DNA of 64,000 nucleotides from Streptococcus pacificus (GCF_016481305.1 NZ_JAENBO010000001.1:1-64000); one strand, 5' to 3'. Positions 47,357-56,468 are shown, counted from the stretch's first letter. A program made the numbers and translations. The notes: generated by a model not told the origin, from the sequence alone.

Positions 47357-47403
47357 AAAAGCATTTACTTTTCAACTTTGGTTGATGAGTAAATGCTTTT
47401 TAT
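47357..47403 (+). terminator. Terminator of the purine permease gene
   Basis: AAAAGCATTTACT pairs with AGTAAATGCTTTT; the loop includes a small CAAC/GTTG inner stem. A T run follows. Confidence 0.88.
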
Positions 47404-47503
47404 ATGTGATAAAATCACAAGTGCTGATATTCTTTTTTAGATCGATTAATTTTCTTTTGTATTAAGGATGGTTGTTCTTTTAAAATTTTGATATAATGTC
47501 TTT

Positions 47504-47953
47504 ATGTTTGATACAAAAAATGAAGAAGAACTAATTGCTATTGGTCAACAAATTGGCCAACAACTGCAAAAAAATGACTTGATAATCTTAACAGGTGATC
47601 TAGGTGCTGGTAAAACAACTTTAACAAAAGGAATTGCAAAGGGTCTAGGGATTACCCAAATGATTAAAAGTCCGACCTACACTATTGTTAGAGAATATGA
47701 GGGTCGCCTTACTTTATATCACCTTGATGTCTATCGTATTGGCGGTGATTCTGAATCCATTGATTTAGATGATTTTGTTTATGGAGATGGCGTTACCGTT
47801 ATTGAGTGGGGAGAGCTGATTTTAGAAGATTTACCCAGTGATTACTTAACCATTACAATTAGAAAAACAAAAGAAGGTAGACACTTAGAGTTAATTCCTA
47901 ATGGACCTATAGCCAATAAGCGATTGGAGGCCATTTTAAATGCCAGCAGTTGA
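47504..47953 (+). CDS. tsaE: tRNA threonylcarbamoyladenosine biosynthesis ATPase TsaE
   Basis: TsaE (YjeE) is the ATPase partner of TsaB-TsaD in t6A37 tRNA modification. Walker A GDLGAGKTT lies at residues 31-39, followed by KSPTYTIVREYEGRLTLYHLDVYRI and VIEWGELI, all family landmarks. 149 residues is normal. Its last 14 nt overlap the acetyltransferase gene, an arrangement conserved in streptococci with an LCP gene behind. Confidence 0.95.
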   Translation: MFDTKNEEELIAIGQQIGQQLQKNDLIILTGDLGAGKTTLTKGIAKGLGITQMIKSPTYTIVREYEGRLTLYHLDVYRIGGDSESIDLDDFVYGDGVTVIEWGELILEDLPSDYLTITIRKTKEGRHLELIPNGPIANKRLEAILNASS

Positions 47954-48461
47954 GATTGATTTTTCTGTTGCAGAAATAACTGATGGTCCCTCACTCATTG
48001 CTTTTTTAAATAGTGTTGGTAAGCAAACTGACTATATGACACTCGATGAGACAGGCATTAAGATGTCCTTGTCTGAAATGACTACCTTTATTGAGGAGAG
48101 TCAGGCTGCTCAAAATAGATTGTATTTACTAGCTAAAGCTAATCAAGATGTTGTTGGACTATTGAATATTAGCAATGATTCTCATGACAGGGTTGCTCAT
48201 ATTGGCGAATTGTTCATAGTGGTTGACAAAGATTACCAGGGTTATGGATTAGGTCAACTTTTAATGGCAGAAGCCATGGATTGGGCTAAAAATGACAGTC
48301 AACTGAGAAGGTTAGAATTAACTGTTCAAAAAAGAAATCTAGTTGCAATTCATTTGTATCAAAAATATGGTTTTATAATAGAAGGCACCAAACAAAGAGG
48401 TGCTAAAACAAAGAATGGAGAATTTCTTGATGTTTATCTGATGGGTAAACTAATAGATTAA
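47940..48461 (+). CDS. GNAT-family N-acetyltransferase
   Basis: A 173-residue acetyltransferase. The acetyl-CoA binding region is VDKDYQGYGLGQLLMAEAMDWA (Q/RxxGxG/A pattern), followed by LRRLELTVQKRNLVAIHLYQKYGF and a C-terminal DVYLMGKLI typical of small-molecule or protein acetyltransferases. Substrate unknown. It overlaps tsaE and lies 8 nt before the LCP-family gene, in the tsaE-GNAT-LCP order seen across streptococci. Confidence 0.92.
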   Translation: MPAVEIDFSVAEITDGPSLIAFLNSVGKQTDYMTLDETGIKMSLSEMTTFIEESQAAQNRLYLLAKANQDVVGLLNISNDSHDRVAHIGELFIVVDKDYQGYGLGQLLMAEAMDWAKNDSQLRRLELTVQKRNLVAIHLYQKYGFIIEGTKQRGAKTKNGEFLDVYLMGKLID

Positions 48462-48469
48462 ACAATACA

Positions 48470-49558
48470 ATGACAATTGGAAAAAAAATCTTTTTAATGC
48501 TAAGTGCTATTATCGTAACGAGTGTGATTGCGATTGGTGTTTATACGACTTCAGCTTTTAATTTTTCAACAGATGCCTTATCAAAAACCTTTAAACAATA
48601 TAAAACTTCTGAAGAAACTAGCCAAGCCATAAAGCAAACAAAACCCTTTTCTATCTTGCTAATGGGAGTAGATACAGGTTCTGCCAGTCGTACCTCTAAA
48701 TGGGAAGGAAATAGTGATACCATGATTCTCGTCACTGTTAATCCTAATACCAATAAAACAACCATTACCAGTTTAGAACGTGATATTCTTATTGCACTTA
48801 GTGGCCCAGAAGACAACCCTCAAACAGGTGTTGAGGCTAAATTAAATGCTGCCTACGCTTCAGGGGAAGCTCCTATGGCCATTATGACAGTACAAGACAT
48901 GCTTGGTATTACAATTGATAATTATATGCAAATTAATATGGAGGGTCTTGTTCAATTGGTTGATGTTGTTGATGGAATTACGGTCACCAACTCATTTGAT
49001 TTTCCTATTTCGATTGAAGAACAAGAACCTGAGTTCACCTCATCTGTTGAACCAGGCACACACAAGATAAATGGCGATCAAGCGCTTGTTTATGCGAGAA
49101 TGCGTTACGATGATCCAGAAGGTGACTATGGTCGACAAAAACGACAAAGAGAAGTGATTCAAAAGGTAATCAAAAAAATACTAGCCTTAGATGGTATTAG
49201 TAGTTATCGTAAAATCTTGTCTGCCGTTAGTGATAATGTCCAAACAGATATAGAAATTAGTCCTAGCACAATCCCTAGTCTTCTTGGTTACAAAGATGCT
49301 ATTAAAAACATTGAGACCTATCAGTTACGCGGAGAAGATGCCATGATAAATGGGATTAGTTACCAGATTGTAACTGCTGATCACTTGCTTGAAATTCAAA
49401 ATAACATAAGAAGAGAGCTAGAGTTAGACGAGGTAACAGAATTAAACACGACAGCTGTATTGTATGAAAATATAAATCAATTTGATACTGGAGCTGTCTA
49501 TGGGAATGAAGATTATGCACCAGCATATGATGAAACGCTTCCTGTAGAAAGTTATTAA
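48470..49558 (+). CDS. brpA: LytR-CpsA-Psr family cell-wall glycopolymer ligase (BrpA-like)
   Basis: A 362-residue membrane-anchored enzyme. One N-terminal helix (about 5-25) is followed by the LCP domain: FSILLMGVDTG, the arginine-bearing SDTMILVTVNPNTNKTTITSLERDI, then NAAYASGEAPMAI and VYARMRYDDPEGDYGRQKRQREVI. LCP proteins transfer teichoic acid or capsule-type polymers to peptidoglycan. Position after tsaE and a GNAT gene matches brpA/lytR of streptococci, a regulator of biofilm and wall stress in S. mutans. No clear ribosome binding site; coupling to the upstream gene is likely. Confidence 0.9.
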   Translation: MTIGKKIFLMLSAIIVTSVIAIGVYTTSAFNFSTDALSKTFKQYKTSEETSQAIKQTKPFSILLMGVDTGSASRTSKWEGNSDTMILVTVNPNTNKTTITSLERDILIALSGPEDNPQTGVEAKLNAAYASGEAPMAIMTVQDMLGITIDNYMQINMEGLVQLVDVVDGITVTNSFDFPISIEEQEPEFTSSVEPGTHKINGDQALVYARMRYDDPEGDYGRQKRQREVIQKVIKKILALDGISSYRKILSAVSDNVQTDIEISPSTIPSLLGYKDAIKNIETYQLRGEDAMINGISYQIVTADHLLEIQNNIRRELELDEVTELNTTAVLYENINQFDTGAVYGNEDYAPAYDETLPVESY

Positions 49559-49566
49559 GGCTAGCT

Positions 49567-49593
49567 AAAAAACCGACAGAAATGTCGGTTTTT
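49567..49593. terminator. Bidirectional terminator after the LCP gene
   Basis: AAAAACCGACA and TGTCGGTTTTT form an 11-bp stem around GAAA, with flanking A and T runs, between convergent genes. Confidence 0.9.
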
Positions 49594-49867
49594 ATAATCT
49601 CTTCTGTTTTATATCCTCAATATGTGTTTCAGCCTCTTGTTTGAAGTTATCTATTTTATGTTTTAAGTCTTGAGTAACCTTATTTAGTTGGTCTTTTTCA
49701 ACTATTACTGAGTCAATTTGGTGTTTGATTTTTTCAAGACTTTTTTCACCATTTGACCATAACTCTTCCATTTCGTTAGCTTCTTGTTTGATTTGATCAC
49801 GATTTTGATAGACAGTGTAGGCATAAAATCCAAGAGCTGCACTCATTAAAAATGTTCTTATTTTCAT
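49592..49867 (-). CDS. Small coiled-coil membrane protein downstream of hit
   Basis: A 91-residue protein with a short N-terminal hydrophobic segment (FLMSAALGFYAYTVY) and then a long charged helix with heptad-like spacing (EANEMEELWSNGEKSLEKIK and following), probably a coiled coil. Similar small proteins sit beside hit in streptococci, but I know no function. Its ATG lies within the hit stop region (4-nt overlap), so the two genes are coupled. AGAGG precedes the start. Confidence 0.8.
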   Translation of the reverse strand: MKIRTFLMSAALGFYAYTVYQNRDQIKQEANEMEELWSNGEKSLEKIKHQIDSVIVEKDQLNKVTQDLKHKIDNFKQEAETHIEDIKQKRL

Positions 49868-50283
49868 TTGTTTACCTCTTTTTGAATGGTTTTGGCTAAT
49901 TCTGCTAATTTAGCAAAATCAGGTTCATGTTGGACAAATTGAAAGTCGAATTCGTCTCCTTCTTGATAACGTGGTAGAAGGTGGATGTGGGCATGAAAAA
50001 CTGTCTGTCCGGCGGCTTTTTCATTGTTATTAATAATATTTAAGCCTTGAGCACCCATTGCTGTTTTGATGGCACGTGCTAATTTAGGAACCCTAGAAAA
50101 AACGGTCTCAGCAGTTTCTTCGTCCATTTCAAGTACATTTCTAACATGTTTTTTAGGAATTACTAATGTGTGGCCATCTGTTGCTTGAGTGATGTCTAAA
50201 AAAGCAAGCACGTCATCATCTTCATAAACTTTACTTGAAGGAATGTCTCCAGAAACAATTTTACAAAAAATACAATCTTCCAT
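49864..50283 (-). CDS. hit: HIT-family nucleotide hydrolase/transferase
   Basis: A 139-residue member of the histidine-triad group. The N-terminal CIFCKIVSGDIPSSKVYEDD with two cysteines and the HAHIHLLP triad near residue 98 are typical of HinT-like proteins, which cleave nucleoside phosphoramidates or AMP-lysine-type adducts. In other streptococci hit lies next to ecsA; here about 2.7 kb with a ligase and a DUF4230-like gene intervene. The start has AGGAGATATG upstream. Confidence 0.95.
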   Translation of the reverse strand: MEDCIFCKIVSGDIPSSKVYEDDDVLAFLDITQATDGHTLVIPKKHVRNVLEMDEETAETVFSRVPKLARAIKTAMGAQGLNIINNNEKAAGQTVFHAHIHLLPRYQEGDEFDFQFVQHEPDFAKLAELAKTIQKEVNK

Positions 50284-50372
50284 ATCATATCTCCTAATAA
50301 TAGAATTTACTAATAGTATACCAAAATTTTTCTAAAATCATGATGATTAAGATTATAATGAAAGGTTTAAAT

Positions 50373-50405
50373 AAGCAATGGGTTATAACCCATTGCTTTA
50401 TTTTT
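50373..50405 (-). terminator. Terminator of the AMP-forming ligase gene
   Basis: A perfect 26-bp palindrome (50373-50398; core GGGTTATAACCC) is followed by TTATTTTT on the plus strand and sits directly at the ligase stop codon. On the minus strand the T run is weaker, so function in that direction is inferred. Confidence 0.6.
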
Positions 50406-51951
50406 AGTCATAAATACCTTGAAGGTCTTGCTGTTTTAATTCACGTTCAATTTTTAAGCGTTGTACTTTCATCGTTGCAGTACGAGGGATATCTTCAAAA
50501 GCCATGAAAATGGGTTTGTTTAACAAAGGAAGGTCGTTGACTGCTTGCCACCAAGCATCCCAATCCATCTCTTCGTTAACAGCAAGCGCTAAAATAGGTT
50601 GAGGGCGGTTTTCTTTATCTCGCACAATAATGACCTCATCTAAAAAAGAGAGTTGGTCTAATAGAAAATCTTCAATGGCTAGATTACTGTCAATTGTTTT
50701 GATAAGGTCAACTTGACGATCTTTTAATAATAAAGTACCTTCAGGGGTTAAGCAGCCATAATCACCACTGTCCCACCAATCCCCATAAACATTTTCTTTA
50801 AAGCGGTCATCTTCTTTGTAGTAAGTGAGAGCACGACCTTTAGAATTCAACTGAATGTGCCCATTTTCTCCTTGAGGTAGGACATTGCCTTTTTCGTCAG
50901 TAATACGAGCAGAAGTATACCCCTCTAGCCCAATGCCCATATCACGACCATTTGTGTGGTGAATGGTTTCTAGTCTATGGTATCTTAAAATCATTGGACC
51001 ACATTCACTTTGTCCATAGACTTGCATGAAGACAGGATTTTGTGAGTGTGAAGCTTCTAAAAAGGTCTCCAAAGTCCCTAGATTAATCGCGTCAAATGTT
51101 GAATGATAGTAACGGATAGAACTAAAGAGTTCGGGCTCTTTTTTAGCAAGTCTAGCCCATTGGATGAAATTGTTGGGATGTGTTTCCAATGCCATCGGTT
51201 GATATTTTTTTAACATCACACTAATACTATCTGTTTTAGCGCGGGATAACGGCATAACAGGAAAACCTAATTCCATGGCTGAGCTAAAACCAATGTTATA
51301 TCTTGAATGAACAGGTGAAATGTGAAAGGCCAAAAGATTTCTTTTAGCCATTTTTTCAAAAATGGTTTCTTGCCAAGCGACACGCCACCCCATCGATTGT
51401 CCAGAGTGACAAATTAATTTTGGCACACCAGTCGTACCAGAAGTGTGTGTGATGTATTGAATGACATCCTCAGCTAAAAGTTTTGCTGGAATAGGATCGC
51501 TAGATGCTAACACTAACTCTTTAGTTGATAACTTATGAACAGGAGCTGTTGTGATCATTTCAAAAACACGTTCTTTAGTATCATCATCGTATAATAACCA
51601 TGACTTTTCAAGACGTTCAGCAAAAACATCAAGGACTTTTGCGGATAAATGATGAGAGACCATGACAGGAATTGCACCAAGATAGGTTGCTGCTACAGCC
51701 AAAAAATAGGTATCTACAGCAGAACTTTTATAAATAATGATGAAATCTTCTTTTTTGAACCCTAACTGTCCTAGTTGATAGGCACGTTTTAAAATTGCTT
51801 CATGAACAGACTTGTAGGTGTTTTCTTCGGTTAATTCAGGAAAACTATCAAAAGATTTATCCAAAATGATAGGAACATCAGGTGTTTTATCTGCTGCATT
51901 TTTAAATTGAGTGTATAGGTTTAAAGGATGATAAGTAATAGTAGAGGCCAT
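50404..51951 (-). CDS. AMP-forming acyl-CoA synthetase/ligase family protein
   Basis: A 515-residue ANL-superfamily adenylating enzyme. Motif A3 is ITHTSGTTGVPKLI, A5 is QVYGQSECGPM, A7 is WWDSGDYG, A8 region LKDRQVDLIKT, and the catalytic C-terminal lysine lies in PRTATMKVQRLK. A8 has DR where GR is usual. It should activate a carboxylic acid to an acyl-AMP and pass it to CoA or a carrier; substrate is unknown and no carrier protein or other fatty-acid gene is adjacent. Start MASTITYHP has GTGAG upstream; longer starts are weak. Confidence 0.88.
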   Translation of the reverse strand: MASTITYHPLNLYTQFKNAADKTPDVPIILDKSFDSFPELTEENTYKSVHEAILKRAYQLGQLGFKKEDFIIIYKSSAVDTYFLAVAATYLGAIPVMVSHHLSAKVLDVFAERLEKSWLLYDDDTKERVFEMITTAPVHKLSTKELVLASSDPIPAKLLAEDVIQYITHTSGTTGVPKLICHSGQSMGWRVAWQETIFEKMAKRNLLAFHISPVHSRYNIGFSSAMELGFPVMPLSRAKTDSISVMLKKYQPMALETHPNNFIQWARLAKKEPELFSSIRYYHSTFDAINLGTLETFLEASHSQNPVFMQVYGQSECGPMILRYHRLETIHHTNGRDMGIGLEGYTSARITDEKGNVLPQGENGHIQLNSKGRALTYYKEDDRFKENVYGDWWDSGDYGCLTPEGTLLLKDRQVDLIKTIDSNLAIEDFLLDQLSFLDEVIIVRDKENRPQPILALAVNEEMDWDAWWQAVNDLPLLNKPIFMAFEDIPRTATMKVQRLKIERELKQQDLQGIYD

Positions 51952-52139
51952 TAGATACTCACTTTCTTTCTTTTTTATTTTTAGTATATCAAAATGCTGA
52001 AGAGAAAGAGTGATATTTATAACAAATATAAACATTATTATAAACTAAAAAATGATTTAAACTATTGCCATTTATTATATAATTTAATATAATAAATTAT
52101 ATTGTTTTTATTGTCACAATATAATGAGGAGAGGAAATA

Positions 52140-52835
52140 ATGAAATTTTTAGGTAAATTTATAGCCAATAAATTATTAACTATTGCAATTGTACTCGTAT
52201 TAGTAGGAGGATTATTCTTTGCATTTAGAAATTCTATAATGAATATGTTCAAAGGAACAAGTAACGCTGAATATGAATTTGTTATTGAACGTTTTTCAAG
52301 ACAAACAAAATTAGTTGTCGCTGATGCTGATGTCAAAACGACTAGAAATCAAAAATTTGAAAATGATAATTTAAAAGATTGGCCAGATTGGACTAAACCA
52401 ATTACGAAAGTATTTGTCGGTAGAAATTTGGTTGTTGATGTTCCTGTCAAAACAGAATTTAAAATTGACTTGAATAATGTTACTTCTAGTAATATCAACA
52501 TTGAAAATAATGAATTAACCTTCAATAAAAAATTGGTTATTGAAGTGGATTCTCAACAAGAGGGTGATATTACAATTTCTAAACAGAGTAATGGTGTGGT
52601 AGATAAAGTTGTAGATGCCTTTACATCAGGTACAAAAGCTCAAGAATTCCTAAGTGAAAAAACTAAAGAGACTGTTTATAAAACTTCTGAATATGTACTA
52701 GATGAAAAGAAAAAAAATGTAATAGAGCATGCTGAAGAGTCTTTAGAACAAGTTATTAATTTAGACTCTGAACGAAATATTGATGTTGTTTTAAATGAAG
52801 ATGATATTGAATTCAAAATAGTTGATAAAGAATAA
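52140..52835 (+). CDS. Membrane-anchored protein, DUF4230-like
   Basis: A 231-residue protein with an N-terminal hydrophobic helix (LLTIAIVLVLVGGLFFAF, about 13-30) and an extracytoplasmic or cytoplasmic domain. The pattern EFVIERFSRQTKLVVADADV, then FVGRNLVVDVPVKTEFKIDL and NIENNELTFNKKLVIEV resembles DUF4230 proteins, whose function is unknown. The rest is an acidic helical tail. GAGGAGAGG precedes the ATG. It lies divergent from the ligase gene, inside the segment separating hit from ecsA. Confidence 0.7.
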   Translation: MKFLGKFIANKLLTIAIVLVLVGGLFFAFRNSIMNMFKGTSNAEYEFVIERFSRQTKLVVADADVKTTRNQKFENDNLKDWPDWTKPITKVFVGRNLVVDVPVKTEFKIDLNNVTSSNINIENNELTFNKKLVIEVDSQQEGDITISKQSNGVVDKVVDAFTSGTKAQEFLSEKTKETVYKTSEYVLDEKKKNVIEHAEESLEQVINLDSERNIDVVLNEDDIEFKIVDKE

Positions 52836-52876
52836 TATCTATGTTGATGATCAATTATGCCATCTATAAAGAGGGT

Positions 52877-52902
52877 CCATAGGAAAGAATTCTTTCCTAT
52901 GG
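52877..52902 (+). repeat. Perfect 26-bp palindrome downstream of the DUF4230-like gene
   Basis: A self-complementary 26-bp sequence centred on AATT, in the leader-free gap 42 bp after the gene. No T run follows directly. It may stabilise the 3' end or bind a dimeric regulator. Confidence 0.8.
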
Positions 52903-52918
52903 GGACTATTTTCTTTAA

Positions 52919-52956
52919 AATCACCCCCTATTGAATTTCTTCAATAGGGGGTGATT
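52919..52956 (+). repeat. Perfect 17-bp inverted repeat (GC-rich hairpin) before ecsA
   Basis: 52919-52935 pairs perfectly with 52940-52956 around TTTC, including five G-C pairs. It is followed by ATTTAC rather than a T run, so it is only a weak terminator candidate; on the minus strand four to five T residues follow. Confidence 0.75.
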
Positions 52957-53067
52957 ATTTACAACTTATCGTTTTTTTCTATGTTATAATAAATAAGATA
53001 GTAATCTTTTATATTAAAGTGTCATACTTGATCGGATAAAAGCAAAAATATTAGAATGGAAAAACTT

Positions 53068-53793
53068 ATGTTAAAGGTTGAAAATGTCACTGGTGGTTAT
53101 TTAAACTTGCCAGTATTAAAACAAATCAGTTTTGAAGTGAATGATGGTGAAATGGTAGGCTTGATTGGTTTAAACGGGGCTGGGAAATCAACAACTATTA
53201 ATGAGATAATTGGATTTTTAAGACCTTATGAGGGCACGATTAGTATTGATGGCCTAACCCTAGCCAAGGATCAAAAAAATTATCGTCAAAAAATAGGATT
53301 CATTCCTGAGACACCAAGCTTGTATGAGGAATTAACCTTAAAAGAACATATTGAAACAGTTGCCATGGCTTATGATATCGAGCTTGATCTTGCCTTTAAG
53401 CGTGCAGAAAAATTATTAAAACAGTTTCGACTAAAGGATAAATTAGACTGGTTTCCAACCAATTTTTCTAAAGGGATGAAACAAAAAGTCATGATTATTT
53501 GTGCCTTTATTGTTGACCCTAGCCTCTTTATTATCGATGAACCCTTTTTAGGTCTTGACCCTCAAGCAATTGAAGATTTAACGCAACTAATGGCTGAAGA
53601 AAAGGCTAAAGGGAAAGCTATTTTAATGACAACCCATGTCTTAGATGCGGCTGAGAAAATGTGTGATCGTTTTGTGATTTTGCATCAAGGGAAAGTTCAT
53701 GCCTTTGGCAGTTTGATTGATTTACAAGAACAATTTGCCATGCCAAATGCACACCTAAACGATATTTATATGGCTCTTACTAAAGAGGGATAA
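53068..53793 (+). CDS. ecsA: ABC transporter ATP-binding protein EcsA
   Basis: ATPase of the EcsAB transporter, linked in Gram-positive bacteria to secretion, competence and quorum-peptide processing. Walker A LNGAGKST (about 35-42), signature-like FSKGMKQK, Walker B LFIIDEPFLGLD and H-loop TTHV are present. The start MLKVENVTGGYLNLPVL matches EcsA N-termini; an ATG four codons earlier (53056) is also possible and neither has a strong ribosome binding site. ecsB follows directly. Confidence 0.94.
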   Translation: MLKVENVTGGYLNLPVLKQISFEVNDGEMVGLIGLNGAGKSTTINEIIGFLRPYEGTISIDGLTLAKDQKNYRQKIGFIPETPSLYEELTLKEHIETVAMAYDIELDLAFKRAEKLLKQFRLKDKLDWFPTNFSKGMKQKVMIICAFIVDPSLFIIDEPFLGLDPQAIEDLTQLMAEEKAKGKAILMTTHVLDAAEKMCDRFVILHQGKVHAFGSLIDLQEQFAMPNAHLNDIYMALTKEG

Positions 53794-53794
53794 T

Positions 53795-54829
53795 ATGGAA
53801 CAATTATTTAACAACCGTCGAAAAGACTTTTTAGAAAAAACTAGTAAATATCTTCGTTACGTCTTAAATGATCATTTTGTGTTGGTGCTTCTTGTTTTAT
53901 TGGGGTTTATGCTGGTACAATACCGCTACTTGCTTGATCATTTTCCGGACAATCCAATCGGTATTTGGATAGTAGTTGCTCTTATTCTTAGTTTAACGCT
54001 TGGACTAGGCAGTATTGCAAGTTATGTGGAGCCCGCAGACAAACACTTTTTAATTGTAAAAGAAGAAGAAATAAGACTTATCATTCATCAAGCAACCACT
54101 CGGGCATTTATTTTTTGGGGAGTAATTCAACTACTAGTTCTTTTTCTTTTGTTGCCTATTTTTCTAGCTTTAGGGCTTACATACCTTCACCTTGGGATAA
54201 TAGGACTTGGCTTACTAGGTATTAAATATGTCATTTTTCAGAAAAAAGCCTCTCAGTTTTTTAAACAAGGACAACTAGATTGGGACCAATTGATCACTTA
54301 TGAATTAAAACGTAAACAAAGTATTTTGAAGTTTTATTCCTTATTTACTACGGTTAAAGGACTAACCACAAGTGTGAAACGCCGTGCTTATCTTGATGTC
54401 TTGCTCAACAAGCTATCAAAACATCACAAGAAGGTTTGGTTCCATTTAATGGTGAGAGCTTTTTTAAGAAGTGGCGATTATTTTGGTTTAACTGTACGAC
54501 TCGTTGTTTTGAGTTTGATGAGTCTTTTATTTGTTTCTAATCCAACTATTGGTGTTGGGTTAGCGATATTATTTAATTATCTACTATTATTTCAATTATT
54601 GACACTTTTTCATCATTTTGATTATCATTATCTCACGAAGATTTATCCGGTTGAGAGTTCTTTGAAAGCTCAAAACATGATTGTCTTTTTAAGAAGGCTT
54701 TCCCTTATTATACTAGTGATCGAACTACCGTTTTCATCTACTCTTTTGGGAGCTTCTTTACTAATTGGTAGCAGTTTGTTGATTAGTGAGTTATATTTAC
54801 GTTACAAAGTCAAACAGATGATTGACTAA
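53795..54829 (+). CDS. ecsB: ABC transporter membrane protein EcsB
   Basis: A 344-residue integral membrane protein with about eight hydrophobic segments and basic cytoplasmic stretches. EcsB landmarks include the N-terminal LFNNRRKDFLEKTSKYLRYVLNDHFVLVLL and the mid-protein ELKRKQSILKFYSLFTTVKGL. It pairs with EcsA, whose stop precedes its ATG by one base. The pair lies upstream of ccrZ and trmB, as in S. pneumoniae. Confidence 0.93.
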   Translation: MEQLFNNRRKDFLEKTSKYLRYVLNDHFVLVLLVLLGFMLVQYRYLLDHFPDNPIGIWIVVALILSLTLGLGSIASYVEPADKHFLIVKEEEIRLIIHQATTRAFIFWGVIQLLVLFLLLPIFLALGLTYLHLGIIGLGLLGIKYVIFQKKASQFFKQGQLDWDQLITYELKRKQSILKFYSLFTTVKGLTTSVKRRAYLDVLLNKLSKHHKKVWFHLMVRAFLRSGDYFGLTVRLVVLSLMSLLFVSNPTIGVGLAILFNYLLLFQLLTLFHHFDYHYLTKIYPVESSLKAQNMIVFLRRLSLIILVIELPFSSTLLGASLLIGSSLLISELYLRYKVKQMID

Positions 54830-54883
54830 GCGTCTTAAAACAAGTAAAATAGTAAAGACAATGACATTAAAGGAGGGGGAAAA

Positions 54884-55666
54884 GTGACTTCAATAGATAA
54901 AGAGTTAACGTTAAAACCTTTATTAGGAAAAAGCGGACAAGCTTTTTTAGGGATTTATCCAAATGGCGATCGCATTTTTGTTAAAAAAAATACTACCCCT
55001 ATTTTGGCGGCACTTGCTAAGGAACAAATTACACCACCATTACTTTGGGCTAAACGTTTAAGTAATGGTGATATGATGAGTGCTCAGGAATGGTTAAATG
55101 GTAGATTACTGACGAAAAAAGACATGACCAGTAAACAGGTTTGTCAAATTTTGCAAAGAATGCACCGTTCAAAACCTTTGGTTAATCAATTATTACAATT
55201 GAATTTTCAAATTGAAAATCCCTATGATTTATTAATAGATTGGGAAAAGCAAGCACCGCTTCAATTACAGAAAAACACTTATTTAAAATCGGTTGTTGAA
55301 GAGTTGAAACAACATTTGCCAGAATTTCGTGCAGAAGTAGCAACGATTGTCCACGGGGATGTCAGACATAGCAACTGGGTCATCACAACAAGTGGTTTAA
55401 TTTACCTTGTTGATTGGGATTCTGTGCGTTTAACCGATCGCATGTATGATGTTGCTCATGTGCTAAGTCATTATGTTCCTAGAGTTCGTTGGCAAGAATG
55501 GCTAACTTATTATGGGTATAAGTATAATGAAAAAGTCTTGAGCAAGATTAAATGGTATGGGCAGTATGCTTTCTTATCACAAATTTTGAAGTTTTTCAAT
55601 ATGAGAGATATGGAACATGTCAATCAAGAAATTTACGAACTTCGTAATTTTCAAGCATTGTTTTAG
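54884..55666 (+). CDS. ccrZ: Choline-kinase-like cell-cycle regulator CcrZ
   Basis: A 260-residue phosphotransferase-fold protein. The catalytic loop is IVHGDVRHSNWVI and the metal-binding DxD-like motif is YLVDWDSVRLTD, both intact. The N-terminal QAFLGIYPNGDRIFVKKN is the nucleotide-binding lobe. In S. pneumoniae the homologue at this position, CcrZ, binds FtsZ and couples division to DnaA-driven replication, so the same role is likely. GTG start with AGGAGGGG upstream; 10 nt before trmB. Confidence 0.9.
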   Translation: MTSIDKELTLKPLLGKSGQAFLGIYPNGDRIFVKKNTTPILAALAKEQITPPLLWAKRLSNGDMMSAQEWLNGRLLTKKDMTSKQVCQILQRMHRSKPLVNQLLQLNFQIENPYDLLIDWEKQAPLQLQKNTYLKSVVEELKQHLPEFRAEVATIVHGDVRHSNWVITTSGLIYLVDWDSVRLTDRMYDVAHVLSHYVPRVRWQEWLTYYGYKYNEKVLSKIKWYGQYAFLSQILKFFNMRDMEHVNQEIYELRNFQALF

Positions 55667-55675
55667 AAAGGTCAC

Positions 55676-56311
55676 ATGAGAGTCAGAAGAAGAAAAGGGG
55701 CACAAGAACATTTAGAAAACCACCCCAACTATGTAGTTTTAAAGCCTGAAGATAGTAAAGGCCAGTGGGCAAAGGTTTTTGGCAATAATAATCCCATTCA
55801 TGTTGAGGTTGGTAGTGGTAAAGGCCGTTTCATTACAGGAATGGCTGAGAAGAATCCAGATATCAACTATATCGGCATTGATATTCAAATGTCTGTTTTA
55901 AGTTATGCACTTGATAAGGTGTTGGCATCACAGTTACCCAATATTAAACTATTGTGGGTGGATGGCTCTGAGTTGACCAATTATTTTAATAAAGGTGAGA
56001 TTTCACTCCTTTATCTTAATTTTAGTGATCCTTGGCCTAAAACTAGACATGAAAAGCGTCGCCTGACTTACAAATCTTTTTTAAAAACGTATGAGATGAT
56101 TCTGCCAGAGCATGGTGAAATTCATTTTAAAACAGATAATCGAGGTTTGTTCGAGTATAGTTTAGCTAGTTTTTCACAGTATGGAATGATTTTGAAACAG
56201 GTTTGGTTAGATTTACATGCCAGTGATTATGAGCAAAACGTGATGACCGAATACGAAGAAAAATTTTCTAATAAAGGTCAAGTGATCTACCGGGTTGAGG
56301 CTCAATTTTAG
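55676..56311 (+). CDS. trmB: tRNA (guanine46-N7)-methyltransferase
   Basis: Adds N7-methyl to G46 in the tRNA variable loop using S-adenosylmethionine. The family motifs are [15 protein letters not shown] (SAM loop), [36 protein letters not shown] and [14 protein letters not shown]. 211 residues is standard. AAAGGTCAC precedes the ATG. It is the last gene of the ecsA-ecsB-ccrZ-trmB group, followed at 32 nt by tRNA-Ser. Confidence 0.97.
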   Translation: MRVRRRKGAQEHLENHPNYVVLKPEDSKGQWAKVFGNNNPIHVEVGSGKGRFITGMAEKNPDINYIGIDIQMSVLSYALDKVLASQLPNIKLLWVDGSELTNYFNKGEISLLYLNFSDPWPKTRHEKRRLTYKSFLKTYEMILPEHGEIHFKTDNRGLFEYSLASFSQYGMILKQVWLDLHASDYEQNVMTEYEEKFSNKGQVIYRVEAQF

Positions 56312-56343
56312 TTAGTTATTAATTGGTGGGAAAACCACCTTAT

Positions 56344-56432
56344 GGAGAGGTCGCATAGTGGCTGAGTGCGCTGGCTTGGAAAGCCAGTAGTGTCTGTATG
56401 GGCACTCGTGGGTTCGAATCCCATTCTCTCCT
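56344..56432 (+). tRNA. tRNA-Ser(GGA)
   Basis: Acceptor GGAGAGG pairs with TCTCTCC (one G-U). The anticodon stem CTGGC/GCCAG encloses TTGGAAA, giving anticodon GGA. The long variable arm (AGTGTC/GGCACT) and T-arm GGTTCGAATCC are typical of tRNA-Ser. CCA is not encoded, and the base after the acceptor stem is T. Confidence 0.95.
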
Positions 56433-56468
56433 TATAAAGTGTTGATATGACAGGGTTTTGGGGCTATT

